Source: Clostridia bacterium
GTDB taxonomy: Bacteria; Bacillota; Clostridia; TANB77; CAG-508
Direction: 5' to 3'
Length of the DNA stretch: 64,000 nucleotides
Assembly: GCA_900753245.1 (NCBI GenBank)
Contig: CAADYJ010000080.1
Location: forward strand, 8,529 to 72,528
Part shown: in pieces, positions 55,265-63,939 of the stretch
Layout: each line of letters opens with the position of its first letter
How positions within the stretch are numbered: position 1 is the stretch's first letter
Notes under the pieces: model-generated
Database searches by the model: none
The model's input: only the letters and a program-made list of their open reading frames with translations
Told to the model about the DNA's origin: nothing
Program-made: the position numbers and the translations under genes

Positions 55265-56077
55265 TTATTTTATAACTAGAACAGTGTCTATTTTTGCAAA
55301 ATCCACTGCTGTTTCTATCATTGCATATCTATCTGTTATATTTTTTCCTGTAATAACTTTTTTTATTGTTCCTATATGAATTCCTTTTGGGTATATTCCT
55401 CCTAGCCCTGATGTTTCTATTGTATTTCCTTCTAAGACTGTTGCACTTGTTGGTATATATGTGGCTTTTAATGTAGATTTTTCTTCTAATGTTCCTCTTG
55501 CTATTACATTATCTCTAGAGGTTGTTAGTGTACAACTTATTGTGCTTGCTGTATCTACTATTGTTTGAACTTTGGCTGTTTTGCTTGTTACAGATATTAC
55601 ATGTCCAACTAGTCCTTGGTCTGCTATTACTGGCATGTTTACTTCTATTCCATCATCTTTTCCTACATTTATTACTATTGTATCATTGTAATTGCTTATA
55701 TCTTTGTTTATTACGTATGCTGGTATTGTTTCATATTCTGTATATTTATCTTTTAAATTAACGTATTCTTTTAATGTAGAATTTTCTGATTTTACAATTT
55801 CTAGTTCTCTTAAAGATTTTTCAAGTTCACTATTTTTTTTCTTTAATTCTTCATTTTCTTCTTGTAAGTTATTTATATTTGTAAAAAATGTATTGTTTCC
55901 AGACATCCAATTTTTTAAATATGTTAATCCATTTTGTATTGGCATAACAAATATTCCTGCTGAACTTTCAATAAATGCAACATTATCTATTTTTATGTTT
56001 GAAATTATTACTATTACTATTAGAATTACAATTGTTATTATAATTCCTGCGATACCTGTTTTTTTAGATTTGCGCAT
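55265..56077 (-). CDS. mreC: Rod shape-determining protein MreC
   Basis: 270 residues: an N-terminal membrane helix (about 9-27), a coiled coil (about 65-110, rich in Glu, Leu and Lys), then a beta-rich MreC domain with VINKDISNYNDTIVINVGKD and GLVGHV, ending in VDFAKIDTVLVIK. It is an extracytoplasmic scaffold that activates PBP2. It is 82 bases downstream of mreB in the same transcript. Confidence 0.93.
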   Translation of the reverse strand: MRKSKKTGIAGIIITIVILIVIVIISNIKIDNVAFIESSAGIFVMPIQNGLTYLKNWMSGNNTFFTNINNLQEENEELKKKNSELEKSLRELEIVKSENSTLKEYVNLKDKYTEYETIPAYVINKDISNYNDTIVINVGKDDGIEVNMPVIADQGLVGHVISVTSKTAKVQTIVDTASTISCTLTTSRDNVIARGTLEEKSTLKATYIPTSATVLEGNTIETSGLGGIYPKGIHIGTIKKVITGKNITDRYAMIETAVDFAKIDTVLVIK

Positions 56078-56159
56078 TTTTATTTTCCTCCTATATTATA
56101 CAAAAAATGTTCAAGGAAGAGTAAATGTTTTTACCCCTACTATGAACACTTTATAAAAT

Positions 56160-57191
56160 CTAACGTCTTTTTCTTGAGTTTATTAATACCGTTTTTAGTT
56201 TTTCTAAATCTTCTATTGTTTTTTCTGTACCCTTTACAACACAATCTAAAGGATTTTCTGCTATAAATACAGGCATTCCTGTTTTTAAGCTTAACAATTT
56301 ATCTAAGTTTTGAATTAATGCTCCTCCACCTGCTAGTACTATTCCTTTTTCCATTATGTCTGAAGCAAGTTCTGGTGGTGTTTTTTCTAATGTTTGTTTT
56401 ACACTTTCTACTATTTCCATTACAGATTCTTGCATTGCTTCTTGTATTTGTGATGAATAAATTATTATGTTTTTTGGAAGTCCTGATGATAAATCTCTTC
56501 CTCTTATTTCCATTGACATATCTGTCATTAAAGGAAGTGCACAACCTATTTGCATTTTTATTTGCTCTGCTGTTGTTTCTCCTATAGCTAAATTCATTTC
56601 TCTTTTTATATAATTTACTATATCTTCGTCTAATTCATCTCCTGCTACTCTTATAGAATTGCTTACAACAATTCCTCCTAAAGAAATAACTGCAACTTCT
56701 GTTGTTCCCCCTCCAATATCTACAACTATGCTTCCACTTGGTTCTGCAACATCTAAGTTTGCGCCTATTGCTGCTGCCATAGGTTCTTCTATTAGATATA
56801 CTTCTTTTGCTCCTGCTTGTAAAACAGATTCTTCTACTGCTCTTTCTTCCACTTCTGTTATTCCAGATGGAACTCCTACTACTACTCTTGGTCTTATTAC
56901 ATTATAGCGTTGGCATACTTTTGAAATTAAATTTTTAAGCATTAGCTGTGTTGCTGTAAAATCTGCTATAACACCATCTTTTAATGGTCTTACAGCTTTT
57001 ATTTGCTCTGGTGTTCTTCCTAACATGTCTTTTGCTTCATGACCTGTAGCTAAAATTGCTCCTGTTTTTCTATCTATGGCTACTACAGATGGTTCTTTTA
57101 AGACTATTCCCTTTCCTCTTAGGGTTACTAATGTATTAGCTGTTCCCAAGTCTATTCCTATATCTTTACTTTTTAGTGAAAATAATTTCAT
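56160..57191 (-). CDS. mreB: Rod shape-determining protein MreB
   Basis: 343 residues, the normal length. The actin-fold phosphate motifs are present: DIGIDLGTANTLV near the N-terminus, DIGGGTTEVAVISLGG, and GIVLAGGGALIQNLD. An amphipathic start (MKLFSLKSKD) and the RPRVVVGVPSGITEVEERAV segment fit MreB. It polymerises under the membrane and guides cell-wall elongation. It lies 30 bases after radC. Assignment between MreB and Mbl/MreBH paralogs rests on operon context. Confidence 0.96.
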   Translation of the reverse strand: MKLFSLKSKDIGIDLGTANTLVTLRGKGIVLKEPSVVAIDRKTGAILATGHEAKDMLGRTPEQIKAVRPLKDGVIADFTATQLMLKNLISKVCQRYNVIRPRVVVGVPSGITEVEERAVEESVLQAGAKEVYLIEEPMAAAIGANLDVAEPSGSIVVDIGGGTTEVAVISLGGIVVSNSIRVAGDELDEDIVNYIKREMNLAIGETTAEQIKMQIGCALPLMTDMSMEIRGRDLSSGLPKNIIIYSSQIQEAMQESVMEIVESVKQTLEKTPPELASDIMEKGIVLAGGGALIQNLDKLLSLKTGMPVFIAENPLDCVVKGTEKTIEDLEKLKTVLINSRKRR

Positions 57192-57221
57192 TTTTTGTAT
57201 TCCTTTCTTTTTTCATTGCTT

Positions 57222-57908
57222 TTATTTTTGACTTTTGTATTTTCTTATACTTGTATATTTTCCATCTCCTATTATAATGTGATCTAAAAATTGTATATTT
57301 AGTAAATTTGCTACTTGTTCCATTTTGTTTGTTAAATTTATATCTGCTATAGATGGTGTTGCTTCTCCACTTGGATGGTTATGTACTAGTATTATCTTTG
57401 GCATGTCCATTTTTATTGCTTCTTGGAATACTTCTCTTGTTTCTACTGTTGCTGATGAATTTGTTCCTTTACTTATTTCAACTATTTTTTGTACTATATT
57501 TTTGTTATTTAAAATAATTACTTTTACTATTTCTCTTTTTTCATATCTTAATTCATCCATTAGTAAATTTGAAACATCTTCTGGAGTTTTTATTGTTACA
57601 TTTAAATTTAATGGTTTAGACATTCTTTTAGCAAGTTCACATACTGCTTTTATTTGAATTGCCTTTACTCTTCCTACTCCTTTAATTTCTTTTAATTCTT
57701 CTATCGATAATTCCTGAAGAAACCTTAAGTTGTTATCTTTTACTCTTGCTTTGCTAAGTATTTTTTGTGCTAACGCTACTGATGTTTCTTCTTTTGTTCC
57801 AGTTTTTATTATTATAGCCAATAATTCAGAATTAGATAATATTTTTTCTCCATACATTTCTAATTTTTCGTAGGGTCTTTCTGAATTTGGTAATTCTTTA
57901 ATTTTCAT
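57222..57908 (-). CDS. radC: RadC family JAB-domain protein
   Basis: 228 residues. An N-terminal helix-hairpin-helix part (GVGRVKAIQIKAVCELAKR) precedes the JAMM/MPN domain with the metal motif HNHPSGEATPS and the following Asp. The fold suggests a metalloprotease-like or nuclease-like activity; the old link to DNA repair has not held up, so the role is open. radC next to mreB is a common arrangement in Firmicutes and supports the call. Confidence 0.92.
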   Translation of the reverse strand: MKIKELPNSERPYEKLEMYGEKILSNSELLAIIIKTGTKEETSVALAQKILSKARVKDNNLRFLQELSIEELKEIKGVGRVKAIQIKAVCELAKRMSKPLNLNVTIKTPEDVSNLLMDELRYEKREIVKVIILNNKNIVQKIVEISKGTNSSATVETREVFQEAIKMDMPKIILVHNHPSGEATPSIADINLTNKMEQVANLLNIQFLDHIIIGDGKYTSIRKYKSQK

Positions 57909-57951
57909 TTATTGCTTGATTCCTTCCTCAAGCCCCTTTTTATAAATTAAA

Positions 57952-58209
57952 CTACACTTTTCTATATATTAAAATTGCTATAATTACCCCTATTATACTT
58001 GCTATATTTATTTTTAGCATTAGTCCAAATGTAAGTTGTATAATATTTAAATCTAATTGAATTGGTGTTGAAAATCCAAAACTTTGTCCATATGATAGCC
58101 ACCATAAGAAGTCAATGTTTTGTGCTAGTTGTCCTATTAAACCTCCTATTACTAAACCTGCTAATATAAATACTAATAAAATCCATATATTTTTTTCTCT
58201 TGTTGCCAT
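57952..58209 (-). CDS. DUF4321 small membrane protein
   Basis: 85 residues with two membrane helices (about 10-30 and 60-82) and the intervening SYGQSFGFSTPIQLDLNIIQLTFG stretch, whose pattern matches DUF4321. In clostridia this gene opens the mre operon, as here, which makes a role near the elongasome plausible though untested. GGAAGG lies upstream of the ATG, and the operon promoter is at 58273-58301. The maf gene often found between it and radC is missing. Confidence 0.8.
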   Translation of the reverse strand: MATREKNIWILLVFILAGLVIGGLIGQLAQNIDFLWWLSYGQSFGFSTPIQLDLNIIQLTFGLMLKINIASIIGVIIAILIYRKV

Positions 58210-58272
58210 ATTTTTTCCTTCCCTTCTCTTCCTTACGGAAATGTAATTTTCTTTTGTTTTTTCACCGCTCTT

Positions 58273-58301
58273 ATTATATCTTCATTTTATGTTTTTTTCA
58301 A
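58273..58301 (-). promoter_or_regulatory. Promoter of the mre operon
   Basis: TTGAAA (58296-58301), 17-base spacer, TATAAT (58273-58278) on the minus strand, about 64 bases before the DUF4321 start. Confidence 0.8.
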
Positions 58302-58440
58302 GTAAAAAATAAAGAAAATTTTTCCATTTTATCTTTTATTTTTTTATTTACTATGTTATATTTATTAGTACCTTTTAAATAACTGCTTCATACTATATAA
58401 TAATTACCATTTATTTCTCGTTTTCTTTTAGTATAATGCA

Positions 58441-58449
58441 TGTTATAAT
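58441..58449 (+). promoter_or_regulatory. Extended -10 promoter of mecA
   Basis: TG-T-TATAAT, 29 bases before the mecA ATG; a second TATAAT lies a few bases upstream. No convincing -35. Confidence 0.45.
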
Positions 58450-58477
58450 ATACTTATAAACTGTTAGGAGGTTATTC

Positions 58478-59113
58478 ATGAAAATAGAAAAATTAAGTGA
58501 AAATAAAATACGAGTTACATTAAGCCATCAAGATTTGGTCCAAAAGAATATTGATTCACATTCTTTTATGGCTAATTCTATTGATTCACAAGACTTAGTT
58601 TTTGATGTTTTAGATGAAGCAGAAAAAGAAATTGGTTTTGTTACTAAAAATTATCAAATAAAAATAGAAGCTATTGCTATTGCTGATGGAGATTTTATTT
58701 TAACTGTTACAAGAAGTTTGCCTGATACATCTTCTAAGCCTATTTCTTCTAGAAAAAAGGTTAGTGTTAAGAGAAAATCAACTGATTTAAAATCAACTCA
58801 GTTAGCTTACACTTTTTCTACTTTTGATGATTTTTGTAATTTTATTGAGTTCTTTTCTTCAAGTAATTTACCTGCTACAAATATTGCAAAAAGTATAATT
58901 TTATATGAATATAATAATACATACTATTTAGTTTTTGATAATATAAATTTAAGTTATAAATATTTAAAAAAGCTTTGCTCTTCTATTACTGAGTTTGCAA
59001 CTTATAAAGTAAACCCTGATTTATTTATTATTAAATTAACTGAAAAGGGAACTATTGTTATGAAAAATAATGCTATAAAAACTGCTTTAAAGCATTTTTC
59101 AAATAGCAAATAA
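58478..59113 (+). CDS. mecA: Adaptor protein MecA
   Basis: 211 residues. The N-terminal substrate-binding domain (about 1-85) starts with MKIEKLSENKIRVTLSHQDL. A Ser/Lys-rich linker (about 88-110) joins it to the C-terminal domain (about 112-205) that binds ClpC (AYTFSTFDDFCNFIEFF, then SKYLKKLC-like NLSYKYLKKLC). MecA delivers unfolded or regulatory proteins to ClpCP for degradation. AGGAGG sits before the ATG. It is a single-gene unit ending at 59130-59171. Confidence 0.9.
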   Translation: MKIEKLSENKIRVTLSHQDLVQKNIDSHSFMANSIDSQDLVFDVLDEAEKEIGFVTKNYQIKIEAIAIADGDFILTVTRSLPDTSSKPISSRKKVSVKRKSTDLKSTQLAYTFSTFDDFCNFIEFFSSSNLPATNIAKSIILYEYNNTYYLVFDNINLSYKYLKKLCSSITEFATYKVNPDLFIIKLTEKGTIVMKNNAIKTALKHFSNSK

Positions 59114-59129
59114 AAATTTAATATAATAT

Positions 59130-59171
59130 AAAAGCGAAAATAATATTTCAAATTATTATTTTCGCTTTTTA
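59130..59171 (+). terminator. Terminator of mecA
   Basis: AAAAGCGAAAATAATA (59130-59145) pairs perfectly with TATTATTTTCGCTTTT (59154-59169), followed by T-rich sequence. Confidence 0.9.
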
Positions 59172-59174
59172 TTT

Positions 59175-59204
59175 GTATAAATCAAAAAAAAATGTTCATA
59201 CTAA
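59175..59204 (+). promoter_or_regulatory. Possible mother-cell (sigma-E/K type) promoter of the coat genes
   Basis: GTATAAA (59175-59181), 15 bases, CATACTAA (59197-59204). This resembles the sigma-E consensus of Bacillus/Clostridium and fits the coat-like genes behind it. The region is AT-rich, so chance similarity is possible. Confidence 0.4.
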
Positions 59205-59234
59205 AAACATATATGTATGAAAGGAAGGATAAAA

Positions 59235-59423
59235 ATGGCAAATTTGACACAAATAGAACTTCAAAACTTGAGACATTTAATTAATTCTAGTGAAACTTCT
59301 TATCAAAAATTAAATACTTATGCTTCTCAAGCTGTCGACCCTCAAATTAAGCAAATATTTACTAAATCTGCACAAGATTCTTTAAATACTAAACAAAAAC
59401 TAATGTCTTTTTTAAATGATTAA
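59235..59423 (+). CDS. Small coat-associated-type protein
   Basis: 62 residues. Start ATG 59235 follows AAGGAAGGAT; the frame from 59217 would include the ribosome site as coding. It is all-helical: NLTQIELQNLRHLINSSETS, then YQKLNTYASQAVDPQIKQIF. Two helices with this Gln/Ser/Thr-rich pattern and the E-x2-N-L-R-x-L core recall the N-terminal half of CotF-like spore coat proteins. The next gene, 22 bases downstream, looks like the complementary C-terminal half, so the pair may be a split or tandem CotF-type unit. Confidence 0.6.
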   Translation: MANLTQIELQNLRHLINSSETSYQKLNTYASQAVDPQIKQIFTKSAQDSLNTKQKLMSFLND

Positions 59424-59445
59424 TAATTTTATCAAGGAGGTTTAT

Positions 59446-59688
59446 ATGGACGAAAAGACTATGGTAAATGATGTATTAAACAATACTAAATCTACCTTAT
59501 CTATTTATCAAAATTTTATTAGTGAAACTGAGAACATACAATTAAGACAAACTATTCAACAAATTAGAAATACTGATGAAAGTTTTCAATATGAATTATT
59601 TAAAGTTGCTCAAACTAAAGGATATTACAATCCTGCTAAACAAGCTACTGCTTCTGAAATTCAAGCTATTAAAATGGAATTACAATAA
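59446..59688 (+). CDS. CotF-family spore coat protein
   Basis: 80 residues from ATG 59446 behind AAGGAGG. Helical, with TMVNDVLNNTKSTLSIYQNF, a second helix around RQTIQQIRNTDESFQYELF and the C-terminal KGYYNPAKQA signature of the CotF/coat family (PF07875). It probably coats spores or is made late in the mother cell. It forms a two-gene unit with the preceding gene. Confidence 0.7.
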   Translation: MDEKTMVNDVLNNTKSTLSIYQNFISETENIQLRQTIQQIRNTDESFQYELFKVAQTKGYYNPAKQATASEIQAIKMELQ

Positions 59689-59722
59689 TTATAAAGGTGT
59701 GCCTAAAAAGTTTTAGTCGCAC

Positions 59723-59771
59723 TTTTTAATATTCTAGGAAGATTTTTTAAACTTTCCTAGAATATTAAAAA
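59723..59771. repeat. Perfect long inverted repeat after the coat genes
   Basis: TTTTTAATATTCTAGGAA and its exact complement flank a spacer of about 13 bases. It follows the CotF-type gene and could be its terminator, although the plus-strand tail is not U-rich; the symmetric A/T ends are also like a small palindromic element. Confidence 0.65.
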
Positions 59772-59942
59772 CATTGCAAAGAAAAACTGAGATTTTAAGA
59801 ATAAAAACGAGATATCTTTACGGAAATCGAAAAAAATAACGATTATGGCTTTTTTTTAGTATTGTCTATTTTTTGTTTTTTTTATAAAATTATGCTATCA
59901 ATTTATGAATTATAAATTTTTAATATAAATGATAGTTAGGAG

Positions 59943-60947
59943 TTGTTTATAATTAGTACTATAAAAAAGACAATGGTTCATATACGAACTTGGACCAAAT
60001 TCATTATTTTAATAGTTTTACTAACTTTTTTAATTATAGGTGCTATTTCATTTTTTTATAAGCCTATATATAGTGTTACTTTAAATGGTGAATTAATTGG
60101 TTATAGTGATAACAAAAGCAAATTACAAGAAAAAGTTAATGAATACATAGAAAAAGGTAATGGTGATAACATTGCATTTGTAGATATAAGCAGTTTACCT
60201 GAATATAAACTTTGTTTATTAAAAAAGGATATTGTCGCAAATAATGATGAAATTTTTGAGAAAATAATTAGTAATGGTACACCTTATTATCGTTTTTATG
60301 CAATTACAGTTAATAATGAAGAAAAAGCTTATGTGGCTGATTTCTCTCAGGCTGAAAGTGTTGTTAATCAATTAAAAGAAAAAAATAGTAACAACAAAGA
60401 TAGTTTAAGTATTGTTGAAAAATACGATACTTCAACAAAAGAATTTACTTCTGTTGAAAAATGTGTTGCTGATTTATATGTAAAAAAACAAGTTGTAAAA
60501 AAATCTACTAGCAGTAGTTCTTCTGTAAGTTATGCCTCTTCTGTAAATACATCTTCTAAGAAAGTAGAATTAGGCATTTCTTTAATTAGACCTACTTCTG
60601 GAACAGTAACTTCAAGATTTGGTTCTAGATGGGGAAAAAGCCATAAAGGTTTAGATATAGGTGCTCCTAAAGGTACTCCTATAAAAGCTGCAGCTAGTGG
60701 AACTGTTATTACTGCTTCTTCTGGATATAACGGAGGATATGGAAATTATATTGTAATTTCTCATGGTAACGGAATTCAAACAGCTTATGGACATTGTAAT
60801 TCTATATCTGTAAGTGTTGGTCAAAAAGTTTCTCAAGGTCAGCTTATTGGAACTGTTGGAAACACTGGTAGATCAACTGGTAACCATTTACATTTAGAAA
60901 TACGTGTTAATGGAGTTGCACAAAATCCACAAAATTATTTATATTAA
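59943..60947 (+). CDS. Membrane-anchored M23 peptidase
   Basis: About 334 residues if read from TTG 59943. One N-terminal membrane helix (about 20-42), an extracytoplasmic region of about 140 residues (YSVTLNGELIGYSDNKSKLQ ... ), a Ser-rich linker (about 188-207) and the M23 domain (about 215-334). The zinc ligands are visible: His and Asp in SHKGLDIG and the HxH of GNHLHLEIRV; the catalytic His lies in AYGHCN. Such enzymes cleave peptidoglycan cross-bridges, and clostridial relatives act in growth or engulfment. The start is uncertain: AGGAG abuts the TTG, the next ATG (59973) is 30 bases away, and an ATT at 59952 has ideal spacing. Confidence 0.88.
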   Translation: MFIISTIKKTMVHIRTWTKFIILIVLLTFLIIGAISFFYKPIYSVTLNGELIGYSDNKSKLQEKVNEYIEKGNGDNIAFVDISSLPEYKLCLLKKDIVANNDEIFEKIISNGTPYYRFYAITVNNEEKAYVADFSQAESVVNQLKEKNSNNKDSLSIVEKYDTSTKEFTSVEKCVADLYVKKQVVKKSTSSSSSVSYASSVNTSSKKVELGISLIRPTSGTVTSRFGSRWGKSHKGLDIGAPKGTPIKAAASGTVITASSGYNGGYGNYIVISHGNGIQTAYGHCNSISVSVGQKVSQGQLIGTVGNTGRSTGNHLHLEIRVNGVAQNPQNYLY

Positions 60948-60956
60948 TATATACTG

Positions 60957-60989
60957 AAAAGAGGACATTTTTATAAAGTCCTCTTTTTA
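60957..60989. terminator. Bidirectional terminator between the M23 gene and the 5'-nucleotidase gene
   Basis: AAAAGAGGAC (60957-60966) pairs with GTCCTCTTTT (60978-60987), with T-rich flank on the plus strand and A/T flank on the other. Confidence 0.85.
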
Positions 60990-61004
60990 GCTTTATTATT
61001 TGTT

Positions 61005-61562
61005 TTACAATAGCATTTTTTCTATATCTTCCCAACCGTTTACACGAACAACACCTTTTTGTTTTAGTTCTTCATATTTTATGTTTTTATTATGATATGC
61101 ATCAAATAGTAATTTTGTTTCCGCAGTTCCTTCTAAATTTGAAAGTTTATCATCTATTTTTATTTCACAATTTATTATTTCTTTATTTGATGTAAATATA
61201 TAATTTTGTGGTGGGATAAATGGCAAATTATTATATAAATATATAAATTTGTTTTTTAAATTATTGGCTGAATATTCTTCATTATCTCTAAAAATATATG
61301 CTGTTACTACATATAATTCATATTTTTTTGATAGTTTTTCCATAACATTATATGCATTTGGTAACAATTCACAATAATCGTATACATTTTTTGTATTGAA
61401 AAATTCTGACCATTCTTCATATCTTTCTTTTGGAATTAAGTCTTGTATATAATATGTTTTTATATCTTCTTTTTTATAGTTTGTATTTAAGAATTGGTTT
61501 ACTAAACTTAAGAATCCTCCATCACATATTACATCATCCATATCTATCATTATTTTCTTCAT
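61005..61562 (-). CDS. 5'(3')-deoxyribonucleotidase, NT5C/HAD family
   Basis: 185 residues. HAD motif I is MIDMDDVICDG with nucleophile Asp7 and general acid Asp9. Motif II is the Thr of YVVTAY, motif III the Lys in FTSNKEIINC, and motif IV the IDDKLSN acidic pair. The order and the cap segment fit PF06941 (NT5C-type) enzymes, which remove 5'-phosphate from deoxynucleotides. It is 9 bases downstream of pcrA and shares its transcript, which gives a plausible nucleotide-pool link. Confidence 0.85.
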   Translation of the reverse strand: MKKIMIDMDDVICDGGFLSLVNQFLNTNYKKEDIKTYYIQDLIPKERYEEWSEFFNTKNVYDYCELLPNAYNVMEKLSKKYELYVVTAYIFRDNEEYSANNLKNKFIYLYNNLPFIPPQNYIFTSNKEIINCEIKIDDKLSNLEGTAETKLLFDAYHNKNIKYEELKQKGVVRVNGWEDIEKMLL

Positions 61563-61571
61563 AATTTGCTC

Positions 61572-63896
61572 CTATATTATTTCTAAACCTGCGTATTTGG
61601 CCATTAAACGTTTGTGTCCTGCTTTATCGAAGTTGATATCTACTTTTGCATCTTCTCCTTCTTGTTCTATGCTATTTATTGTTCCTTCACCAAATTTCTT
61701 ATGGTACACTCTCATTCCTGCTTTGTATTTTGAAATATCTACTTCTTGTTTTGGCTTGTTTATTGAATTCAAGAAACTTTCTGCAGTTCTAAATGCAAAT
61801 CCGGAATTGTTATCCACATTTTGTGCTTTTGGTGTGGATATACTTCCTGCTACACTATAATTAGAATCTGTTTCATTAAATTTATATGTTTTTACTTTTC
61901 CGGAATAATTTGTTCCATATGCCCATCCATAGTTTGAATCTTCAAATGTCTCTTCCTTATTTCCATTTATTTGACTATACCCTTCTAGTAACTCTTCTGG
62001 AATTTCTTTAACAAAACGAGAGATTGCATTGTAACTTGTTGACCCAAATATTGTTCTGTGTTTAGCACATGTTAAGTATAAATATTGTTTTGCTCTTGTA
62101 ATTCCTACATAGAATAAACGTCTTTCTTCTTCTAATTCTTTTGGCTCTCCTATTGATTTGTAACCTGGGAATATTCCTTCTTCCATTCCTACTAGAAATA
62201 CAACAGGAAACTCTAGACCTTTTGCGCTATGAAGTGTCATTAATGTAACACTTTCTGCTGACTCTTCTAAGTTGTCTACGTCGCTAGATAAGGTTATGCT
62301 TTCTAAGAATTCGTTTAATGAGTTTTCTGCAAATTCTTCTTCAAATTCCATTGCTACTGTTAATAATTCGTCTAAGTTTTGAAGTCTACTTTCTGCTTCT
62401 ACCGTATTTTCTAATTCTAAAGCTTTTGTGTAACCACTTTTGTTTAATACCATTTTTATTAATTCTGATATTTGTGTTTCTTCTTTTTTATTTCTTAAAT
62501 CTTCTATTAATTCTACAAACTCTCTTGAATTTACAAATACTCTGTTTAATCCATATTGATCTGCATGTTTTATTACCTCATACATAGATATTCCTGCTTT
62601 TTGAGATATTTCTTCTATATTATCTAAACTTGTTTTTCCTATTCCACGCTTTGGCTCATTGATAATTCTTTTTAGTGATATATTATCTGATTGGTTTGCA
62701 ATTAAACGCAAATATGCAATTGTGTCTTTTATTTCTTTTCTTTCATAGAATTTTAATCCACCTATTACTTTGTATGGTATATCTTCTCTTAACAAAATAT
62801 CTTCTATTGCTCTTGATTGTGAGTTCATTCTATATAAAATTGAAAAGTCTGAATATTTAAAATACTCTTCTCTTTTTAATGTATTTATTTGTTCTACTAT
62901 GTATCTTGCTTCGTCATATTCGTCGTCACCTTGATAAATCTCTGGTAATTTTCCTTCTTCATTTTCTGTCCATAGTTTTTTCTCATATTTTGTTTCATTA
63001 TTTTTTATTACATAATTTGCTGCTTTTAAGATATTTCCTGTACAACGATAATTTTGCTCCAATTTAATTATTTTTGTTCCCGGAAAATCTTTTTCAAAGT
63101 TTAGTATGTTTGAAATGTCTGCTCCACGGAAACTATAAATTCCTTGGTCATTATCTCCAACAACTGTAATGTTTCCATATTTTGAAGCTAAAATTGTTAC
63201 TAATGTAAATTGAGCCTTATTTGTATCTTGGTATTCGTCTACTAATACATATTTGAATTTTTCTGTGTAATATTCTAGTACATCTGGATTCTCTGTTAAT
63301 ATTTTTATTGTGTAATTTATTATATCGTCAAAATCTAATGCATTGTTTTCTTTTAAACGTTTTTGGTATAAAGAATATATTTCTCCTATTTTTGCTTTTC
63401 TAAAGTCTGCTTGGTATTTTACTGAATATTGTATAGGTTCTAGCATTTCATTTTTTGCATTACTTATTTCTGACAAAACACTTCTGTCCGTAAACATTTT
63501 ATCATCTATATTCAATGCTTTTAAGCACTCTTTTACTAATGTTCTTTGATCTTGTGTATCAAATATTAGAAATGATGAATCAAATCCTATTCTATCTATA
63601 TATTTCCTTAATATACGCACACAAATAGAATGGAATGTTCCCATCCATATATCTTTTGCAACATCTCCAACTAAATTTTCTATTCTTTCTTTCATTTCAC
63701 TTGCAGCTTTATTGGTAAAAGTTATTGCTAGTATATTCCATGGTGCTATATTTTTTTCAGCTATTAAGTATGCTATTTTGTGTGTTAGTACTTTTGTTTT
63801 TCCACTTCCTGCTCCTGCTATTACTAGGCATGGTCCTTCAGTTTCTAGTACTGCTTCTTTTTGTTTGTTATTTAATCCCTCTATTAATTCTTGCAT
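61572..63896 (-). CDS. pcrA: ATP-dependent DNA helicase PcrA/UvrD
   Basis: 774 residues, a full-length superfamily 1A helicase. Q motif LNNKQKEAV, Walker A AGAGSGKT at 27-34, motif Ia TFTNKAASEM, Walker B VDEYQDTN, motif III GDNDQGIYSFRGAD, motif IV EQNYRC, motif V TLHSAKGLEFPVVF and motif VI VGITRAK are all present. The C-terminal RVYHKKFGEGTI segment is the PcrA Tudor-like tail that contacts RNA polymerase. It unwinds 3'-5' in nucleotide excision repair and clears polymerase or replication blocks. AUG 63896 has GGAG at eight bases. Confidence 0.97.
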   Translation of the reverse strand: MQELIEGLNNKQKEAVLETEGPCLVIAGAGSGKTKVLTHKIAYLIAEKNIAPWNILAITFTNKAASEMKERIENLVGDVAKDIWMGTFHSICVRILRKYIDRIGFDSSFLIFDTQDQRTLVKECLKALNIDDKMFTDRSVLSEISNAKNEMLEPIQYSVKYQADFRKAKIGEIYSLYQKRLKENNALDFDDIINYTIKILTENPDVLEYYTEKFKYVLVDEYQDTNKAQFTLVTILASKYGNITVVGDNDQGIYSFRGADISNILNFEKDFPGTKIIKLEQNYRCTGNILKAANYVIKNNETKYEKKLWTENEEGKLPEIYQGDDEYDEARYIVEQINTLKREEYFKYSDFSILYRMNSQSRAIEDILLREDIPYKVIGGLKFYERKEIKDTIAYLRLIANQSDNISLKRIINEPKRGIGKTSLDNIEEISQKAGISMYEVIKHADQYGLNRVFVNSREFVELIEDLRNKKEETQISELIKMVLNKSGYTKALELENTVEAESRLQNLDELLTVAMEFEEEFAENSLNEFLESITLSSDVDNLEESAESVTLMTLHSAKGLEFPVVFLVGMEEGIFPGYKSIGEPKELEEERRLFYVGITRAKQYLYLTCAKHRTIFGSTSYNAISRFVKEIPEELLEGYSQINGNKEETFEDSNYGWAYGTNYSGKVKTYKFNETDSNYSVAGSISTPKAQNVDNNSGFAFRTAESFLNSINKPKQEVDISKYKAGMRVYHKKFGEGTINSIEQEGEDAKVDINFDKAGHKRLMAKYAGLEII

Positions 63897-63939
63897 TTTT
63901 GTTTACTCCATTTCTTATGTCAATGATTTTTGAAAATGT

